A stretch of 64,000 nucleotides of DNA from Orientallactaga sibirica (GCA_036365145.1 JAEOAD010000031.1:11628001-11692000), one strand, 5' to 3'; positions 22,960-35,425 are shown, counted from the first letter of the stretch. Numbers and translations are program-made. Notes: generated by a model not told the origin, from the sequence alone.

Positions 22960-23310
22960 TATTGGTATGATGTGTAGTAGTAAAACATATGAAACAAAAC
23001 CATCCACATTTGGAGACAATGTAAATGTAAATCTAAATATGACAGAAATATCCAACTTTTGATTAAGTTTGATTGGCTCAAATGTGCAAACATGCAAATA
23101 TCTCCAAAATGCAGCACTAAATAAAACTAACAGTGTGTAGAATGGTGTGTGATCGCATTTGTAGAAAAGAACAAACACATGGGTACGGGCTGTGCATGTA
23201 TAAATAATATCTCAAGAGAGCCCTAAAGCTTATTGGCAGTGGTTACATCAAGAGCATGGGACAGTGGGTCATAGAGAAGGGTGAAGCAGATTTTTGTCCT
23301 TTTATATTTT
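22960..23310 (+). repeat. Possible ancient interspersed repeat
   Basis: 'gcactaaataaaactaacag', 'tgtgtagaatggtgtgtgat' and 'ttggcagtggttacatcaag' resemble the layout of an old mammalian repeat that I cannot name. Low confidence. Confidence 0.25.
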
Positions 23311-23344
23311 TTTTAGTATTCATTGTAATTTTGATATTTATTCT

Positions 23345-23655
23345 TTTTGTATGTGTATGAACACATGTGTGCATGCTATGTGTACATGTGTGCACATGCA
23401 CATAGAGGCCAGAGGTGTTCCTTGGACACCACAAACCTTGTTTTGAGCCAGGGTCTTTCCCTGGCCTGGGAATCTCCAAGGAAGCTAGAATGGCTGACCA
23501 GCAAGGCTCAGTGGTTCACCCATCTTCACCTCTTCCCAGTGCTGGGGTTACAAACACACAATATCACGCCTGCTTTATTTTATCTGAGATCTGTGTATCA
23601 AACTGTGCTTACAAGCCAAACACTTTCCCAACTAAGTTATCTCCCCAGTCCGCTC
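23345..23655 (-). repeat. B3-like SINE, minus strand
   Basis: A TG-rich tail ('gtgtgcatgctatgtgtaca') leads into 'agaggccagaggtgttcctt', then 'ggttacaaacacacaatatc' and 'caaactgtgcttacaagcca', the reverse order of a B3. Overlapping frames of 125 and 93 codons on the + strand are readings of this repeat. Confidence 0.7.
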
Positions 23656-25028
23656 ATATATTCTTTATTAGTCAAAATTACTGTATTAGAAAATAATGGA
23701 AGTGAAGGAACTAAGTTGGTATAGCAGAACCACAAAGGATAAAATTTTTAAAAAAGATAAAAAACCAAAGAATTTTAATTAGCATGAGTGGAATGATCTT
23801 TATAGGATCTTTACAAAATGTTAACAGATTTGTTGACATATAATTTACATACTATGAAATCTCATACATTTTTAAAGTGTAGAATTGCATAGTTTTTAAG
23901 CATACTTATGAAATTATGCAATCATGACCATAATCTAATTTTAAAACAATTTTTATCACTTTGAAAGAAACCTCTCACCATTAGCTGTCACTCCTCATTA
24001 TCCACTCCTATCCCTCTCTGTCCTTGGCAACCACTAATTTGTTTCCTGTCTCTATAGATTTGCCTTTTCTGGACATTTCATGTAATTTCAATTAAACAGT
24101 ATGTGGTCTTTTGAGACTGTCTTCTTTCACTTAGCATAATATTTTCAAGATTGACCCATGTTGTATTATGCATGAGTATTTCATTCTTTTCTATTGTCTC
24201 ATTATAGTCAACATAAAGATATATCATCTCTGGTATCCTTTCATCAACTGATGGACGTTTGGTTCGATTCCATTTTTGTATTATCATTAATGCTCTGAAT
24301 GTTAATGTGGAGTTTTATATTTGGTTGCAGTTTTTTCTCTTGGGAAGATAACTAGGAATTGGATAGATTAAAAGGTAGGCACTGAATATTTTAAGAAAAT
24401 GCCAGTTTTCCAAAGCAAATGTATTTATGCTAACTTTTCACCAGCAGTGTTCTGAGTCTTTTGAGGTGCTAACTAGTCTTTTGCACATCTTTATGTTCAT
24501 TCAAATCCCTTGCCATTTTAAGATGACTCACTTACCTTTTTATTACTAAGTTATAAGAATCTGGATGTATAAGAACTAAGACCCTCACAAAATATAATTT
24601 GCAAATAATTCTCATACTTCATGAGTTATATTTTCACTTTTTTATAATTTGTCATTACTTGAAGAAAAAAGACTACAAATCTGATGGAGTTTAATTAATC
24701 AATTTGTTTTTCTTTATCCCTTGTACTTTTGGTATAACTAAGAAACCATTGCTTAACTTAAGGTCAGGGATATTTATGCCTGTGTGTGCCCCACCACCAC
24801 GTTTACTTGTATTTACCTCTACATTCATGGTCCATTTCAACTTTTGCATCTATAGTAGGGTAGGGGATAATTTCACTATTTTTCATGCTTCTCCAGTTGT
24901 CTTGTCACCATTTGTTGATAAAACCATTTTCCTGCTATTTAACTTCCTGGCATTCTTGTCAAGTATAGGTTGATAATACTCTAATAAGTTTCCTTCTGAA
25001 TTCTTTTTTTAAAAAATATTTTATTTTT

Positions 25029-25251
25029 GGGCTGGAGAGATGGCTTAGCGGTTAAGCGCTTGCCAATGAAGCCTAAGGACCCTGGTTCAAGGCTTGATTC
25101 CCCAGTACCCACGTAAGCCAGATGCACAAGGTGGTGCATGCATCTGGAGTTCGTCTGCAGTGGCTGGAGGCCCTGGTGCACCCATTCTCTCTCTCTTTCT
25201 CTCTCTCCTCACTGTCGCTCTCAAATAAATAAATAAAATAAACAAAAATTT
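25029..25251 (+). repeat. DIP-like SINE, short subtype
   Basis: Full-length copy with a B-box region carrying a small extra segment ('ggttcaaggcttgattcccc'). A perfect 18-bp duplication, aaaaaatattttattttt, flanks it (25011-25028 and 25252-25269). It is young within the old L1. Confidence 0.95.
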
Positions 25252-25269
25252 AAAAAATATTTTATTTTT

Positions 25270-25453
25270 ATTTATTTATTTGAGAGAGAGAGGGAGAGAG
25301 AGAAAAAGGGTGTGTCAGGGACTCCAGCCATTGCAAACAAACTCCAGACACATGTACCACCATGTGCATCTGGCTTACGTGGGCATGGGGGAATTGAACC
25401 TGGTCTTTGGGCTTTGCAGGCAAGTTCCTTAATGGCTAAACTCTTCAGCCCCC
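25270..25453 (-). repeat. DIP-like SINE, minus strand, facing the previous one
   Basis: The tail 'tatttatttatttgagagag' is followed by the reversed body ('gtgcatctggcttacgtggg') and reversed box A ('ctaaactcttcagcccc'). It lies tail to tail with the + copy, so a transcript through both could fold back on itself. Confidence 0.9.
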
Positions 25454-25861
25454 TTTTGGATTCTTTGTTGTATTTGCCTTCTTGTCTGTCCTTTTGCTAA
25501 CACCACTTTGTTTTGACTCTTGTGGTAAGTTTTGAAATCAGGAAGTGTATGTCTCTTTATTGATATGTAACTTTATTTTTGTCAAGATTACTTTGAATAT
25601 TGTAGGTCTATTTTCTCAAGAATTTTATCATAATGTTGTTGATCTCTTAAATATGCCAGTAGGACTTTGATAGAGGTTTCCAGTCTGTTATCCATTTGAC
25701 AATATATGTCACTTTAACAATAATATATCTTCTGATCTCTGAGTATGACTTATCTTTCTGTTTAGTTTTGGACTTATTTAGTTTTTTATCCAAAATGTGT
25801 GTGGTTCAACATATATACTTAACATTTCTTTTGCTAGGTTTCTCCTAAAATTTTCATTCTG

Positions 25862-26105
25862 TTCAGTACTTGGAAAACTGAAGCAAGAGGATCAGGCGTT
25901 CAAAGCCAGGTTGGGATACATAGTGAGTTCAAAATCAACCTGGGCTATTTGAGACTGGGTCTCAACATAAAAAGAAGATTTTACTGTATTTTCGTGTATT
26001 TATTTCAGAGGTCATCATGTAGCCCAGCATGATCTTAAATTCTCTATGTAGCCCAACCTGGCCTTGAACTCCTAGGATTTCAGGTATGTACCACATGCCA
26101 AAATT
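25862..26105. repeat. Two degenerate B1-type fragments in opposite orientation
   Basis: 25862-25985 reads as a + B1 relic ('gttgggatacatagtgagtt', 'ctgggctatttgagactggg'). 25995-26105 reads as a - B1 relic ('tctctatgtagcccaacctg', 'ccttgaactcctaggatttc'). Both lie inside the old L1. Confidence 0.6.
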
Positions 26106-26819
26106 CAATTTCACTCTTTGATGCTCTATATAAATGGAATTGCTTTCTTAATCTAATTTTCTTCTTATTGCAAGGCAATGGGAATGAGGTTGATTTCATG
26201 AATTTATCTTGTGCTGATTGAACCTATCAGTTCTAATAGAGTCTTTAGGCATATTCATTAAGATTTTCCATAAAAAGATTATACAACCTTCACATAGAAA
26301 TAACTTTGTTTCTTGGTGTGGCTTTTAATTTATTTTCTTGTTTACTTGCCTGGCTAGAAAGAACCTATAGTCTAGTCGAGTATAATGTTGAAAAGAAGAG
26401 TAAGAACAGTTGTGTTGGTGTTGTTCCTGGGCTCAATGATGGCAGTTGGGGAACCAGTTTTTCAGGATACAACATCAATCATGACATTAGCTTTAGGAGT
26501 TTTGTAGCTAACCATTTTTAGGCTAAGGAAACTCAAATTCCTAATTTATTTAGTTTTGGTGTAATGAAAAGGGGTTAATTTTATCCAACTTTCATCTCTA
26601 TATCTTCTCTTCTACCTTCAAATAATAATGTAGATTTTCATCCTTTACTAAATTAACATAGCACATGACATTATCTTAATTTTTAATTTGAAGACAACTT
26701 TGTATTTTGTAATAAATGTCCACTGGTTAAAGTATATAATTATTTTGATATGCTGAGGAATCTGTGATAAAATTTTGTGGAGGGGTTTTACATCTATGTT
26801 CATAAGAGATGTTGGTCTG

Positions 26820-27590
26820 TGTGAGCATCATGTCAGGTTGATTGCTCAATCAACCTGATGTAATGCTCACACAAGGGCACACAGCCATGGTGGGTTACCA
26901 ACTGCTCTTGATTTGGCTAATAGATCCACTCAGTGGAATGGAACCCATGCCTGGAACTGGGAAACAAGTCAGAACCATATCCAAAAAATGAGCTCTCTTT
27001 CCAATATCAAGGTCCCACCAATAGTGGGATACAAGAGGGTCTACAGCCATTAAATTCTCCCTAAAACAATAATGGTTATCCATGTATCTTGCACTGACCT
27101 TACGCTCTGTTGGAGAATTTGCTTCTCTTTCTCAGATGGATGCAGTACCTGAGGAGAGAATCAGCCCATCACACCTAACCAGGGTGCCAGCTGAAGCCAT
27201 AGAATAATTGGGGAAATGAGCAAGAATACTGTTTTCTTGGTGAACCTGGTATCAGCACAGGAGTGAAGGAGATATACACAGAGAACACTCAACTCCTACC
27301 AAATCAGATATCAAGAGACACAGAGACTACCAAGACCTCATCACAGAAATAGACCTAGAATGAACCCAACATGGCTCAGGGAAATTTGTAGAAGAGGGGA
27401 CCTAAAGATTGTTAGAGTCATAAGTTGGGTCATTAACCACAGAGACATTGTCTCACCCCCATAACTGATGGCTACCTCCATAAGGCAGGACCCACTATCC
27501 CCATGAGGGGAGGACAGGGAGAAGGCTAACAATGGCACAATCATGGCAGTATACACACTATATAGATAACTAATAAAAATAAATAAATAA
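26820..27590 (+). mobile_element. Younger L1 3' UTR insertion with a short inverted 5' end
   Basis: This lineage-specific L1 3' UTR recurs at 42690-43860 (+) and 53060-54580 (-). Shared blocks include 'ctgggaaacaagtcagaacc', 'ttggagaatttgcttctctt' and 'ggaattgg...'-type spacing as 'aattggggaaatgagcaaga'. The tail is (AAATAA)n. A 16-bp duplication with two differences, aagagatgttggtctg / aagagatagtggtctg (26804-26819 and 27591-27606), shows insertion into the older antisense L1. Its first 26 bases are an inverted copy of the bases that follow. Confidence 0.88.
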
Positions 27591-27884
27591 AAGAGATAGT
27601 GGTCTGCTGTGTACTCTGGTGATATCATGGTTTGGGTGGAGTATCAGGGTAACAATGGCCTCACAGAATGAGTTGGGAAGTAGTTTATCTTGTTTTTCAT
27701 CTTAAAAATTGGTGAAGAAGTGGTATGAATTCTTTAAAATTTTGATAAAATTCATTAGTTTGTACTTGATTTTTTTGTGAGTTTTTTTTTTGTTGTTGTT
27801 GTTGTTGTTACTAATTCATCTCTACTTATTACAGGTCTATTCTAATTTTCTACTGCTTCTGGAGTAGACAAGATAAATGTGGTT

Positions 27885-28250
27885 TTTCCCACTCCCTCAA
27901 TTGTCTCTTGTAGCAGTTTCTGCAGGTGGCGGAAAGGCTATTAATCTCCATAACTCAAACAAATTATGTCAGCATGTCCTTTGTTTCTTTGTGGGACCGC
28001 ACGATTTGCAGGTATTTCCTCCTCTGAGACTTCCTCGCCTGCTCTTTACTACTTCACTCCTGGTATCCTGTGTACTGTGCTTTCCACATGTCAACTTCTG
28101 TGATTGAGGCTGTGGGAAAGCATGAAATGCCCACCTACATCTGCATTTACCTTCTTAATTGGGAAGTGTCTTCCTAGAAGCCTGGTTTGTTTGTTTTAAA
28201 AATCTTGAGTACACTCACACTTGTTGGCAAAATTGTGCCGCCTAAACTTC
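27885..28250. other. Unique sequence, no gene recognised
   Basis: A 76-codon + frame (27877-28107) starts in the old L1 and has no domain. Not called as a gene. Confidence 0.4.
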
Positions 28251-28254
28251 TTTT

Positions 28255-28480
28255 ATTAAAATATGTTCATTTATTTGTTTGTGTGGATGAGAAAGTGGAG
28301 AAAGAGGATGAAGGGGAGAGAGAGAATGAGTATGTATGGGTGCACTCGGGTCTTTTGCCACTGCAAACACATTACAAAAACATGGTGCAGTTGACTTTAT
28401 GTGGGTACTAGGAAATTAAACCCTGGCAGGGAGGTTTTGCAAGCAAGTGCCTTTAACCTCAGAGCCATCTCCACGTCTTG
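28255..28480 (-). repeat. DIP-like SINE, minus strand, diverged
   Basis: The tail region 'gttcatttatttgtttgtgt' and a GA-rich tract are followed by a reversed short-subtype body ('ttatgtgggtactaggaaat') and box A remains ('ctcagagccatctccacgtc'). Confidence 0.75.
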
Positions 28481-28484
28481 TGTC

Positions 28485-31075
28485 CCTCTGTTGTTACTTG
28501 CCCAATTAGCGAATAGTTAGGCTAGTCATTACATGGTGTTCATGGAAAAACTGAACTTCAATGCCACACTTCTACCTCCATCTCCTCAGCTTCTAGTCAC
28601 AGCTCCATAGTGTGTTCAGTCTGTGTCTGGTTCATTGTTCTGATACTTCCTATGTCCCTGAAGGGAGAGCACCTTCCTGCAGCTAGCTACCAGTGACCCT
28701 GAGCCATCAAGAGACAGGTAAATAAAACATTTAAAAATGATGTATCTGGACAAGTGGCAGTACCCTAGGAGAACAAGTTTTCTGAGAGACAGGGCCAATA
28801 GCCAAAGAACCGTGCCCACTGACCAACTTTATGATGACTGCCTGTGACTGCCATCACCTCACTTGTGGTGGAAACAGAGTGTTACCTCAATCCACAATGA
28901 ATCTTTAGTACAGCTTTTCTTCCAAAAGTTACTACACTTTCGCCCTTTCTTTATTCCATACACACACATGTGCACATAGATGTGCATGTGCATGCACACA
29001 TACACACCCCACAGTAGAGAAATGGACATCTTTTCCTCTGAGCATATAATAATTTGAATACTAGTCACCATTTTCCATATTAATAAATGAAGGCATGGTG
29101 TTTCTTTTTGGAAGCATGAAATCTAGCTTCTTATTTTCCCAAAGTATGCTTGTGCCTTGTTAGCCTAATGAAATACTCTACTGAAAATAAAACAATGATT
29201 CCAAGGTCAAATGATCCCGAGGAATATTGTGTACATGTGATGGAGACTAAAGAATGAATCTAAGTTACATTGCAAAATAAACTAGTCAGCTTTGATAGAG
29301 TCAGCATTTTAAGATCATGTTTGTGCTCAAGTCCAGGATGAAGAGCCCTCCTTTACTATTTTTAGGACTGAAGGATGATAAAGATAGGAGATGTACAGCA
29401 GACTTGATTGTGCAAATGAAAACTTGGAAAGTAGAGATACACCATTTTTAAACAAAAGTTCATTTCTTTAATTTTCCAAAGAAGGCCAGATTCAAAGAGC
29501 ATGTGAGTAGTTTGCTATCTTCTCATATCCCTAAACTAAACATTTCTCCATTAATAAACACACTGTCTTCATCCTACATGGAGAACTTTGAAACCTTACA
29601 TGGCATTTTTATCATCATCTTCCCAGGGATAGTTTCAAGAAAAATGCTGAAAAGTTCGTGAAAACTGAGCCAAGCCAAAATGTTTGCACTCCTCCTGTTT
29701 GGTTGAGCATTCTGTGAAGAAATGCTCCTTGGCAATCTTGTGCAGAGAAATGTATTACAATGCCAGTTAACTGCTCTTTTGGCCAATGTGGTATGTCTGA
29801 ATTCTAGAGGAGGATTCTTTACTCTCTACCTAAAATAATTACATCTTTGAGATTGTTGTGCCGCATGGTAGAGGGTCAAAGGAATTTTCCTATATGGGGA
29901 ACTCTACCCCCACCACCTGCTAGAATAAAAAGTCAGGATAAAAAGGCTGAAACCCTCTGCATGTATTTTTTTCCTTTATTGAAGCATAGCTCATGGGCCA
30001 TGTCTTATGCCTTCCTTTGGCTCTGACTATTATACATAATATGATACTGTTACATACTTTGTACTTGCTCAGAGATGACAAAATCATAGACTGTGAAGAG
30101 AAAACCCAGTGAGAGAGGATCTATGTGTCTGTGTCTTTGGTGTTTTATTATGAGGACTCCTTGACATCATGACTTATAACTTTAGCCTTTGTAATTTCAG
30201 CAAAGTTCTATAGCATCCATACTCCAGCTATCATCCTATATGATACATAGCAAAGACAGATGATAAAGACACACTCCTTTCCTGCACAGGGTTTATGCTT
30301 CAGAGAAGGACATTGTGTGATACAAGCCAATTCAAGGAATGTGAGTGGACCATGTAGGAACTGAAAGCAAATTCTGAGAGGGTTTATGAAGGCTTCTGAA
30401 GAGCTATCACTTGACACTAGAGAGGGACCCCTTGAAGGACAAGTAGACATTCCCAGAACCAAGAAGAGGGGCAGGTATTTCAAGAAAGGAGAACCACTGG
30501 AGGTTATGGTTTAAGACAACATGGGGCCATTGAAGGCTGCTGTATTATCTGGAGCCTGTGGAGTGCAAACTACAAAGAGAACACTATGTGTGTGTCAGTG
30601 GGAGAGGGGTTAGTGACAAGGAACAGTTCATATTGTTCACCAAAGGCAACTAAGGAGAACCTGAGCTTGCCCCTCTCTTTTATGGCTCTTACAGGCTTTA
30701 AGCCCCAACATATAGAAAGCACCTATTATTTGTCATTAGTACAAATTTTAGAACATGCTGAAAAGTTGTATTGAATCCTGTGTTAGTAAGGCTGAGTCTG
30801 AAACTCCATGGGTACTTAAAAGCAACAACGACAAAATGCTTTGCCAAAGTAACTTCATCAGTTCAGTCTTTCTAAATTTTCTTCTTTTAGAGCAGATGCA
30901 AACATCTAAACAGCTAACCATTTAATCAAAATTTTACTTCTGCTAATACTAATTAGTTGATCCCTGCAGGAGAACACTTGATAAAGTGTCTCTCTGATCC
31001 ATACTCCTTGCACCAAACTACCTGTGCTTTAGCAAGAATGGAGGAGAAATTCAGGCAGCACATATGAGTCAGTGA
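28485..31075. other. Unique sequence with a CA/TG tract
   Basis: No gene recognised over about 2.6 kb. An alternating purine-pyrimidine tract at about 28955-29010 (catacacacacatgtgcaca) is a potential Z-DNA former. All frames are under 95 codons and without motifs. Confidence 0.5.
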
Positions 31076-31079
31076 ATGC

Positions 31080-31190
31080 TGTTGAATGAGACAGTGTGTG
31101 AAGGCCTGGCTTTGGAGTCAGGCAGCTGCAAGTTCAATTCTCACCTCTGCCACTGAAGAGCTACAATATCATGTATTGACAGGCTGAGCC
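31080..31190 (+). repeat. MIR relic
   Basis: 'gcctggctttggagtcaggc' followed by 'caagttcaattctcacctct' and 'gccactgaagagc' is the MIR 5' half with its tRNA-related B box. Confidence 0.7.
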
Positions 31191-31935
31191 ATATCCTAAG
31201 GTGTACACCAAATATCACCACCTTATGGGGAATAAGCATCCAAAACATAAGCCTATGAGAGACATTTCAGGTTCAATCAATAATAAGTGAAAGTATTTCC
31301 TTTAAACCAAACCCAAATAGAACAAAGAGAAAAGAACTTTCCCTTATATGCCTAATATTCTATTGAAGTAATAGAGGGTCATGAATTTGACCTTATTTCC
31401 TGTACTAGTCCTGAACAGACCAACCCCAAATTTACTCAAGCTAAAGTTCTATTTTGTCAAACCAAAATCAAGGTGTTCACTTGATCTTCTGAGAAACCAG
31501 AACAGAGATAGCAACCACGTCATCATCAGGCTCTTCCTAGCCAGCATATCACTGTCTCCTCTGCTTTATCCCCAGCAAGGGCAGTGACTCAAAGTAACCT
31601 GATGTTGACCAACAACTTTGATCCTATTCAGTTTTCTTGTTCCTGCTCAAGTTACCTTATGCTACCATCTGGTCTGTCATGCTCAGACTTGATTTTTCAT
31701 AGAGGATGCATTGTCCAATTCACACATTGCTAAAAAGATCCCTTTAGCTCTTTAAGCTCGGTTGCTAGTGATTGCCTTTTACTGTCTCACTTACTGAGCA
31801 TGCCCCATTCATTTGCTTTCCTTCTGTTTGCATTCAACCACTGTGGAAATGCCAGCTCTAAAGCCTAATCCCAGTCTTCAAGTTATAACCACTCTGCTCT
31901 GTGATGTCATGGCTCTTTGCTGCTGTACTTTTTCT
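31191..31935. other. Unique sequence, no gene recognised
   Basis: No coding or repeat feature that I can support. Confidence 0.45.
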
Positions 31936-31937
31936 TT

Positions 31938-32135
31938 TTTCAACGCTGGGCATGGAACCCAGGTTCTTGTTTATGGCAGACATGTGCTCTACTACTGAGC
32001 CACATCCACAGCACCAACTCAAAGTTTTGTTTTTTCTTTTCTTTTCTTTGTTTTTCCTGTGGTGCTTGGGAGCAAACACAGGGCCTTGGGCACACTAAGC
32101 AGGTCCTCTCCCACTGAGCTACACTCTTACCCATA
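31938..32135 (-). repeat. Two ID-like SINEs in tandem, minus strand
   Basis: The first copy (31938-32012) has 'gaacccaggttcttg' and 'ctctactactgagccacatc'. The second (32056-32132) has 'aacacagggccttgggcaca' and 'cccactgagctacactctta'. Both are reversed ID cores. A T-rich (TTTTC) tract separates them and is the tail of one copy. Overlapping frames on both strands only read these repeats. Confidence 0.75.
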
Positions 32136-32139
32136 ATCC

Positions 32140-33435
32140 CCTAATAGTGCTTCTGTGCAGCTCCTCCATCTCACCTCCTACTTCTGTGCCCATATTTTGT
32201 CTTCTGGAAGACTGTGAGCCTGAGATGCAAAGATGATAATGATCTTTGCCATACTTCTTGACCTGTGAAGAAAACAAAAGTCCCTAACTTGGAGGGATTT
32301 GTGGTCACATGAAGTGAAAGTGTTTATATATTTTGAGGGAAAAAAAAGAGAAGTGAAACAGAAAAAAAAAAAAAAAAATTGTTCATTTCTAGAAGTGTGG
32401 CCCAAGGCGCCTCCATACATATTCTAATATTGACCTAAGGGTTTCTCCACATACAGCAAACTGAAACCTAACCTGATATGTAAATAGCAGGACAATTGCT
32501 CAAATCATACTGGATTAAGATAGGCAGGAGCTGTAACCAATCAGGCTGTCTCCCCTTATTTCCTTTTCTCTGGCTATGTATATATCCGGTCCATTTGATA
32601 AGGTGGAATATTCTAAACCATATTTGATCTGGACTACTACCATCCAACTCTAGAATTATAATATAATTATAATATAGGCCAAACAAAATTTGTAAATAGA
32701 ATTATTACAATTTTTTCTTTTATAGACTAAAATGGGGCAAATGAGTAAGAACATGTATGACATAGCAAATAAAAGGTTTAGGTTGTCAGAAACAACAGGA
32801 AAGCAATAGCAGGGGAAACATCAAGAGCTGTGGCCTGAGTCTATAGAAAAATCCGACTTGATGGCACTGTTGGAAGGATGTGTTATCTATTTGCTGACAC
32901 TGGTATGGGTAGGGTAGTGATTGTCTGGATCTCCTGGGCCTTGGGAAGAAGTTCAGCTTTATTCCAATTCCATGGGAAACCCAGGAAGAAAGTGCTGAGG
33001 GAAGAGGCTAGGCTGGCTTCTTGCTTGGTCTGCGGCTTGAGCTGGGGTCCTCTCCCAAGCTCTCAGTATCTGCTGGTGAACATGGTTTTCTCAAGAAGAT
33101 GTTGGCAGAGATCTGGATAAATACTGAGTGAACTCTAAAATAAAAATGCAGATTCCCAGTTTGCATGAACAATGGGTTATGCTGATTACTGCTTTATTAT
33201 CATACAAATCCTTAACTTTTACTCATTCAACAAGCCAAGCATTAATCTTCCAGATAAACAGCCTAGGTTAGTGGCAAAAAGCACGTATTTTTAATCTCAA
33301 CCATTTTACTCAAAGTGAGATCCCAGGGCATTATTGGAAATGCAGAATCTTGAAGTCCACTCATATCTGCTAAATCAGAAATTTGAGTCTAAAACAGAGC
33401 TCCCTAGAGTTTAAAAAGTTCTCTGAGTGAGCATT
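32140..33435. other. Unique sequence, no gene recognised
   Basis: An A17 run lies near 32362-32378. An 80-codon + frame at 32878-33120 has no recognisable feature. Confidence 0.45.
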
Positions 33436-33439
33436 CTGC

Positions 33440-33885
33440 ATCTAACTTTGAGAAGCCTGGTGTCACTTAACATTAACAAGACCTTGGGTAAGTTTCTTCT
33501 GCTCACTGTGCCCCAGGTTCCCTCATCTGAAAATGCAGATATTAATAATTTGGCTGTTGTACATTTCCCAGATCTCAATAGCAATCTGAGTTCTGTGAAG
33601 CTGAAGGGATAGGGAAAGGCCACGTTTCTACCCTTCTGAAACCTGCCTTCTAGTTAGGGCCATTATGACCGATAAAAATTCACAATTCTCACCCAAATTT
33701 GTATAAATTTTATTCACTAGTTCTATATCTTGGGATGTGTATGGGCTTCACACTTCAATTTCCTCATTTGTAAAAATAGAGATGAAACCATTACTTTCTT
33801 CAAATGATTGTCATGCATTAAGATAATAAGTCCTAAACTCTTGACATAGTGCCTCATGTACTTCAAGTTCCAATATTAGCCACAA
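33440..33885 (+). repeat. Two MIR relics
   Basis: 33440-33560: 'ctggtgtcacttaac', 'gaccttgggtaagtttcttc', 'ccctcatctgaaaatgcaga'. 33735-33885: 'acttcaatttcctcatttgt', 'aaaaatagagatgaaaccat', 'gacatagtgcctcatgtact'. Both follow the MIR order 'gaccttgggcaagttactta ... cctcatctgtaaaatgggga'. Confidence 0.65.
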
Positions 33886-34620
33886 TTACTTCTGTAAACA
33901 CAGATCATTGGAATAAAAGCACAGATGATAAGGTTGGATGGACAGTTCAGAAGGGAATTTTAAAGAGGACATGTATGCCTGAAAGGCATGTTAAGTTATT
34001 GTTGGACTTGGTGAATAGTTTTTCTCTTGGTCAAAAGCCCTAGGAAATAAAAGACAACAACTACTTAAATAAATTAAGCTCTATATAACTGACAATATTA
34101 TTTAGTTTTAAATAAAGTTAAAGAAAATGAATGAATGAATGATATATGGAATCCATAGATGTTTAGTGTTGTAAACTTGGATTTGAGGTTGAGTGAGTAA
34201 AAAGAGATGAAAACTCTTTCATTGACATTTCAACTGAAGTGTTTCAGAAGTGATCAATATTCATTAGGTGTCACCATGACCATTGAAAGTGTCATGAGCA
34301 TTATAAACATCAATGCTGGTTAGAGGGAGAACAGGAGTAGGGGCATCTGAGTCAGTGGTGATATAAATAGTGAGTTTTCTGAAAACTAAGTTGGTGACAA
34401 GGGAATCAAGTTTAAATTTAAGTATCAAGCAAAAAAAAAAAAAAAAACTCAGAGTGTAAAACCAGAGAAAAATAAATGATGGAAGGGTAGAGAGTGCCTT
34501 TAGTTTGTAAAAAGTAAGGAAGGACATTTAGTCAGTAATCAGACTCATTTTAATGGGTACTTATTCCTGCTGGAGTGAGATGTCAGACTCAATTCAACCT
34601 AAGCTACTTAGTAATGTTTA
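33886..34620. other. Unique sequence, no gene recognised
   Basis: An A17 run lies near 34431-34447. No coding or repeat family was recognised. Confidence 0.45.
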
Positions 34621-34621
34621 T

Positions 34622-34691
34622 TTTTAGAGCAGGTTTGGGTTCAAAACAACACTGAGTAGAAAGTACAGATATCACCCCTATCTCTTTGTCC

Positions 34692-34727
<36 letters not shown>

Positions 34728-35175
34728 CCTTCCCGTGGTATATTTATTACACTGATGAACACTGGCAAGTCTATATGCCATATTAAGGTTCATTCTTGGT
34801 GTTGTATGTTCTATATTTACACATATGTATAATGACATGCATCTGTCATTGTAGCATCATACAGAGTAGTTTCACTGTCCTGAAAGTCCTCTGTGTCCCA
34901 CTGTGCATGATCTACTCTCTCCTAACCTCTGAAAACCAGGAACTTTTTATTCTTTTCACGGTTTTGCCTTTTCGAGTAGTATCATATAATTGGGATCATG
35001 TAGTTCATAGCCTTATGGGGCTGGCTTCTTTCACCTAGTAGTGTGTATGTATATTTGTCTTATGTTGTTATATGACTTGATCACTTCTTTTTGGCATAGA
35101 CTAGTACTCCATTGTTTGGATATACTGCAGTTCATTCATTTATTGACTGAAGGCATCTTAGTGGCTTCCAAGTTT
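34622..35175 (-). mobile_element. Old L1 3' UTR, antisense
   Basis: 'tttttagagcaggtttgggt', then 'gagtagaaagtacagatatc', then 'gccttttcgagtagtatcat' and 'ggcttccaagttttgacagg' are the complement of an old L1 3' end. A (CA)n tract of about 16 units (34697-34727) interrupts it. Its expected continuation into ORF2 is absent to the right, where SINEs and a younger L1 begin. Confidence 0.65.
34696..34728. repeat. (CA)n microsatellite
   Basis: About 16 uninterrupted CA dinucleotides inside the old L1 3' UTR. Confidence 0.97.
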
Positions 35176-35425
35176 TGACAGGTTTTTTTTTTGGGGGGGA
35201 GACAGAGAGAGACAGAGAGAGAGGGAGAGGAAAACAGATAGAGATGGGGGTGCCAGAAGCTTCTCAGCTGCGTGTGCCTCCTTGTGGTCAAGTGTGGCAT
35301 TGCGCCCTTACGTCACTTTGCATCTGACTAAACGTGGGACCTGGAGATTGGAACCGCTGGAGATTGGAACCAAGTTCTTAGGCTTAGGAGGCAGGCGCCT
35401 TAACTGCTAAGCCATCTCTCCAATC
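35176..35425 (-). repeat. DIP-like SINE, long subtype with doubled box B, minus strand
   Basis: The T-rich and GA-rich tail is followed by the reversed long body ('tgtggtcaagtgtggcattg'). A tandem doubling of 'ctggagattggaacc' follows, and reversed box A ends it. The doubling matches that in the copies at 1 and 6057. Confidence 0.93.

Larger units (their letters stand above)
23790..27880 (-). mobile_element. Old L1, antisense, 3' end and most of ORF2, heavily interrupted
   Basis: Read on the minus strand, the 3' UTR and ORF2 C-terminal region lie at 23790-24300 (complement of 'gtttgttgacatataattta' and 'catcaactgatggacgtttg'). A broken frame there resembles the L1 ORF2 C-terminus. Reverse-transcriptase region sequence continues to 26803, and resumes after an insertion at 27607 up to about 27880 (complement of 'cctcacagaatgagttggga' and 'ttacaggtctattctaattt'). 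No long open frame survives, so it is inactive. Interruptions: a pair of inverted DIP SINEs, two B1 relics and a younger L1 3' UTR. Confidence 0.8.

Noticed and set aside
24078..24287. Small antisense gene of 69 codons
   Set aside because: The peptide resembles the C-terminal end of L1 ORF2 and lies in an old antisense L1.
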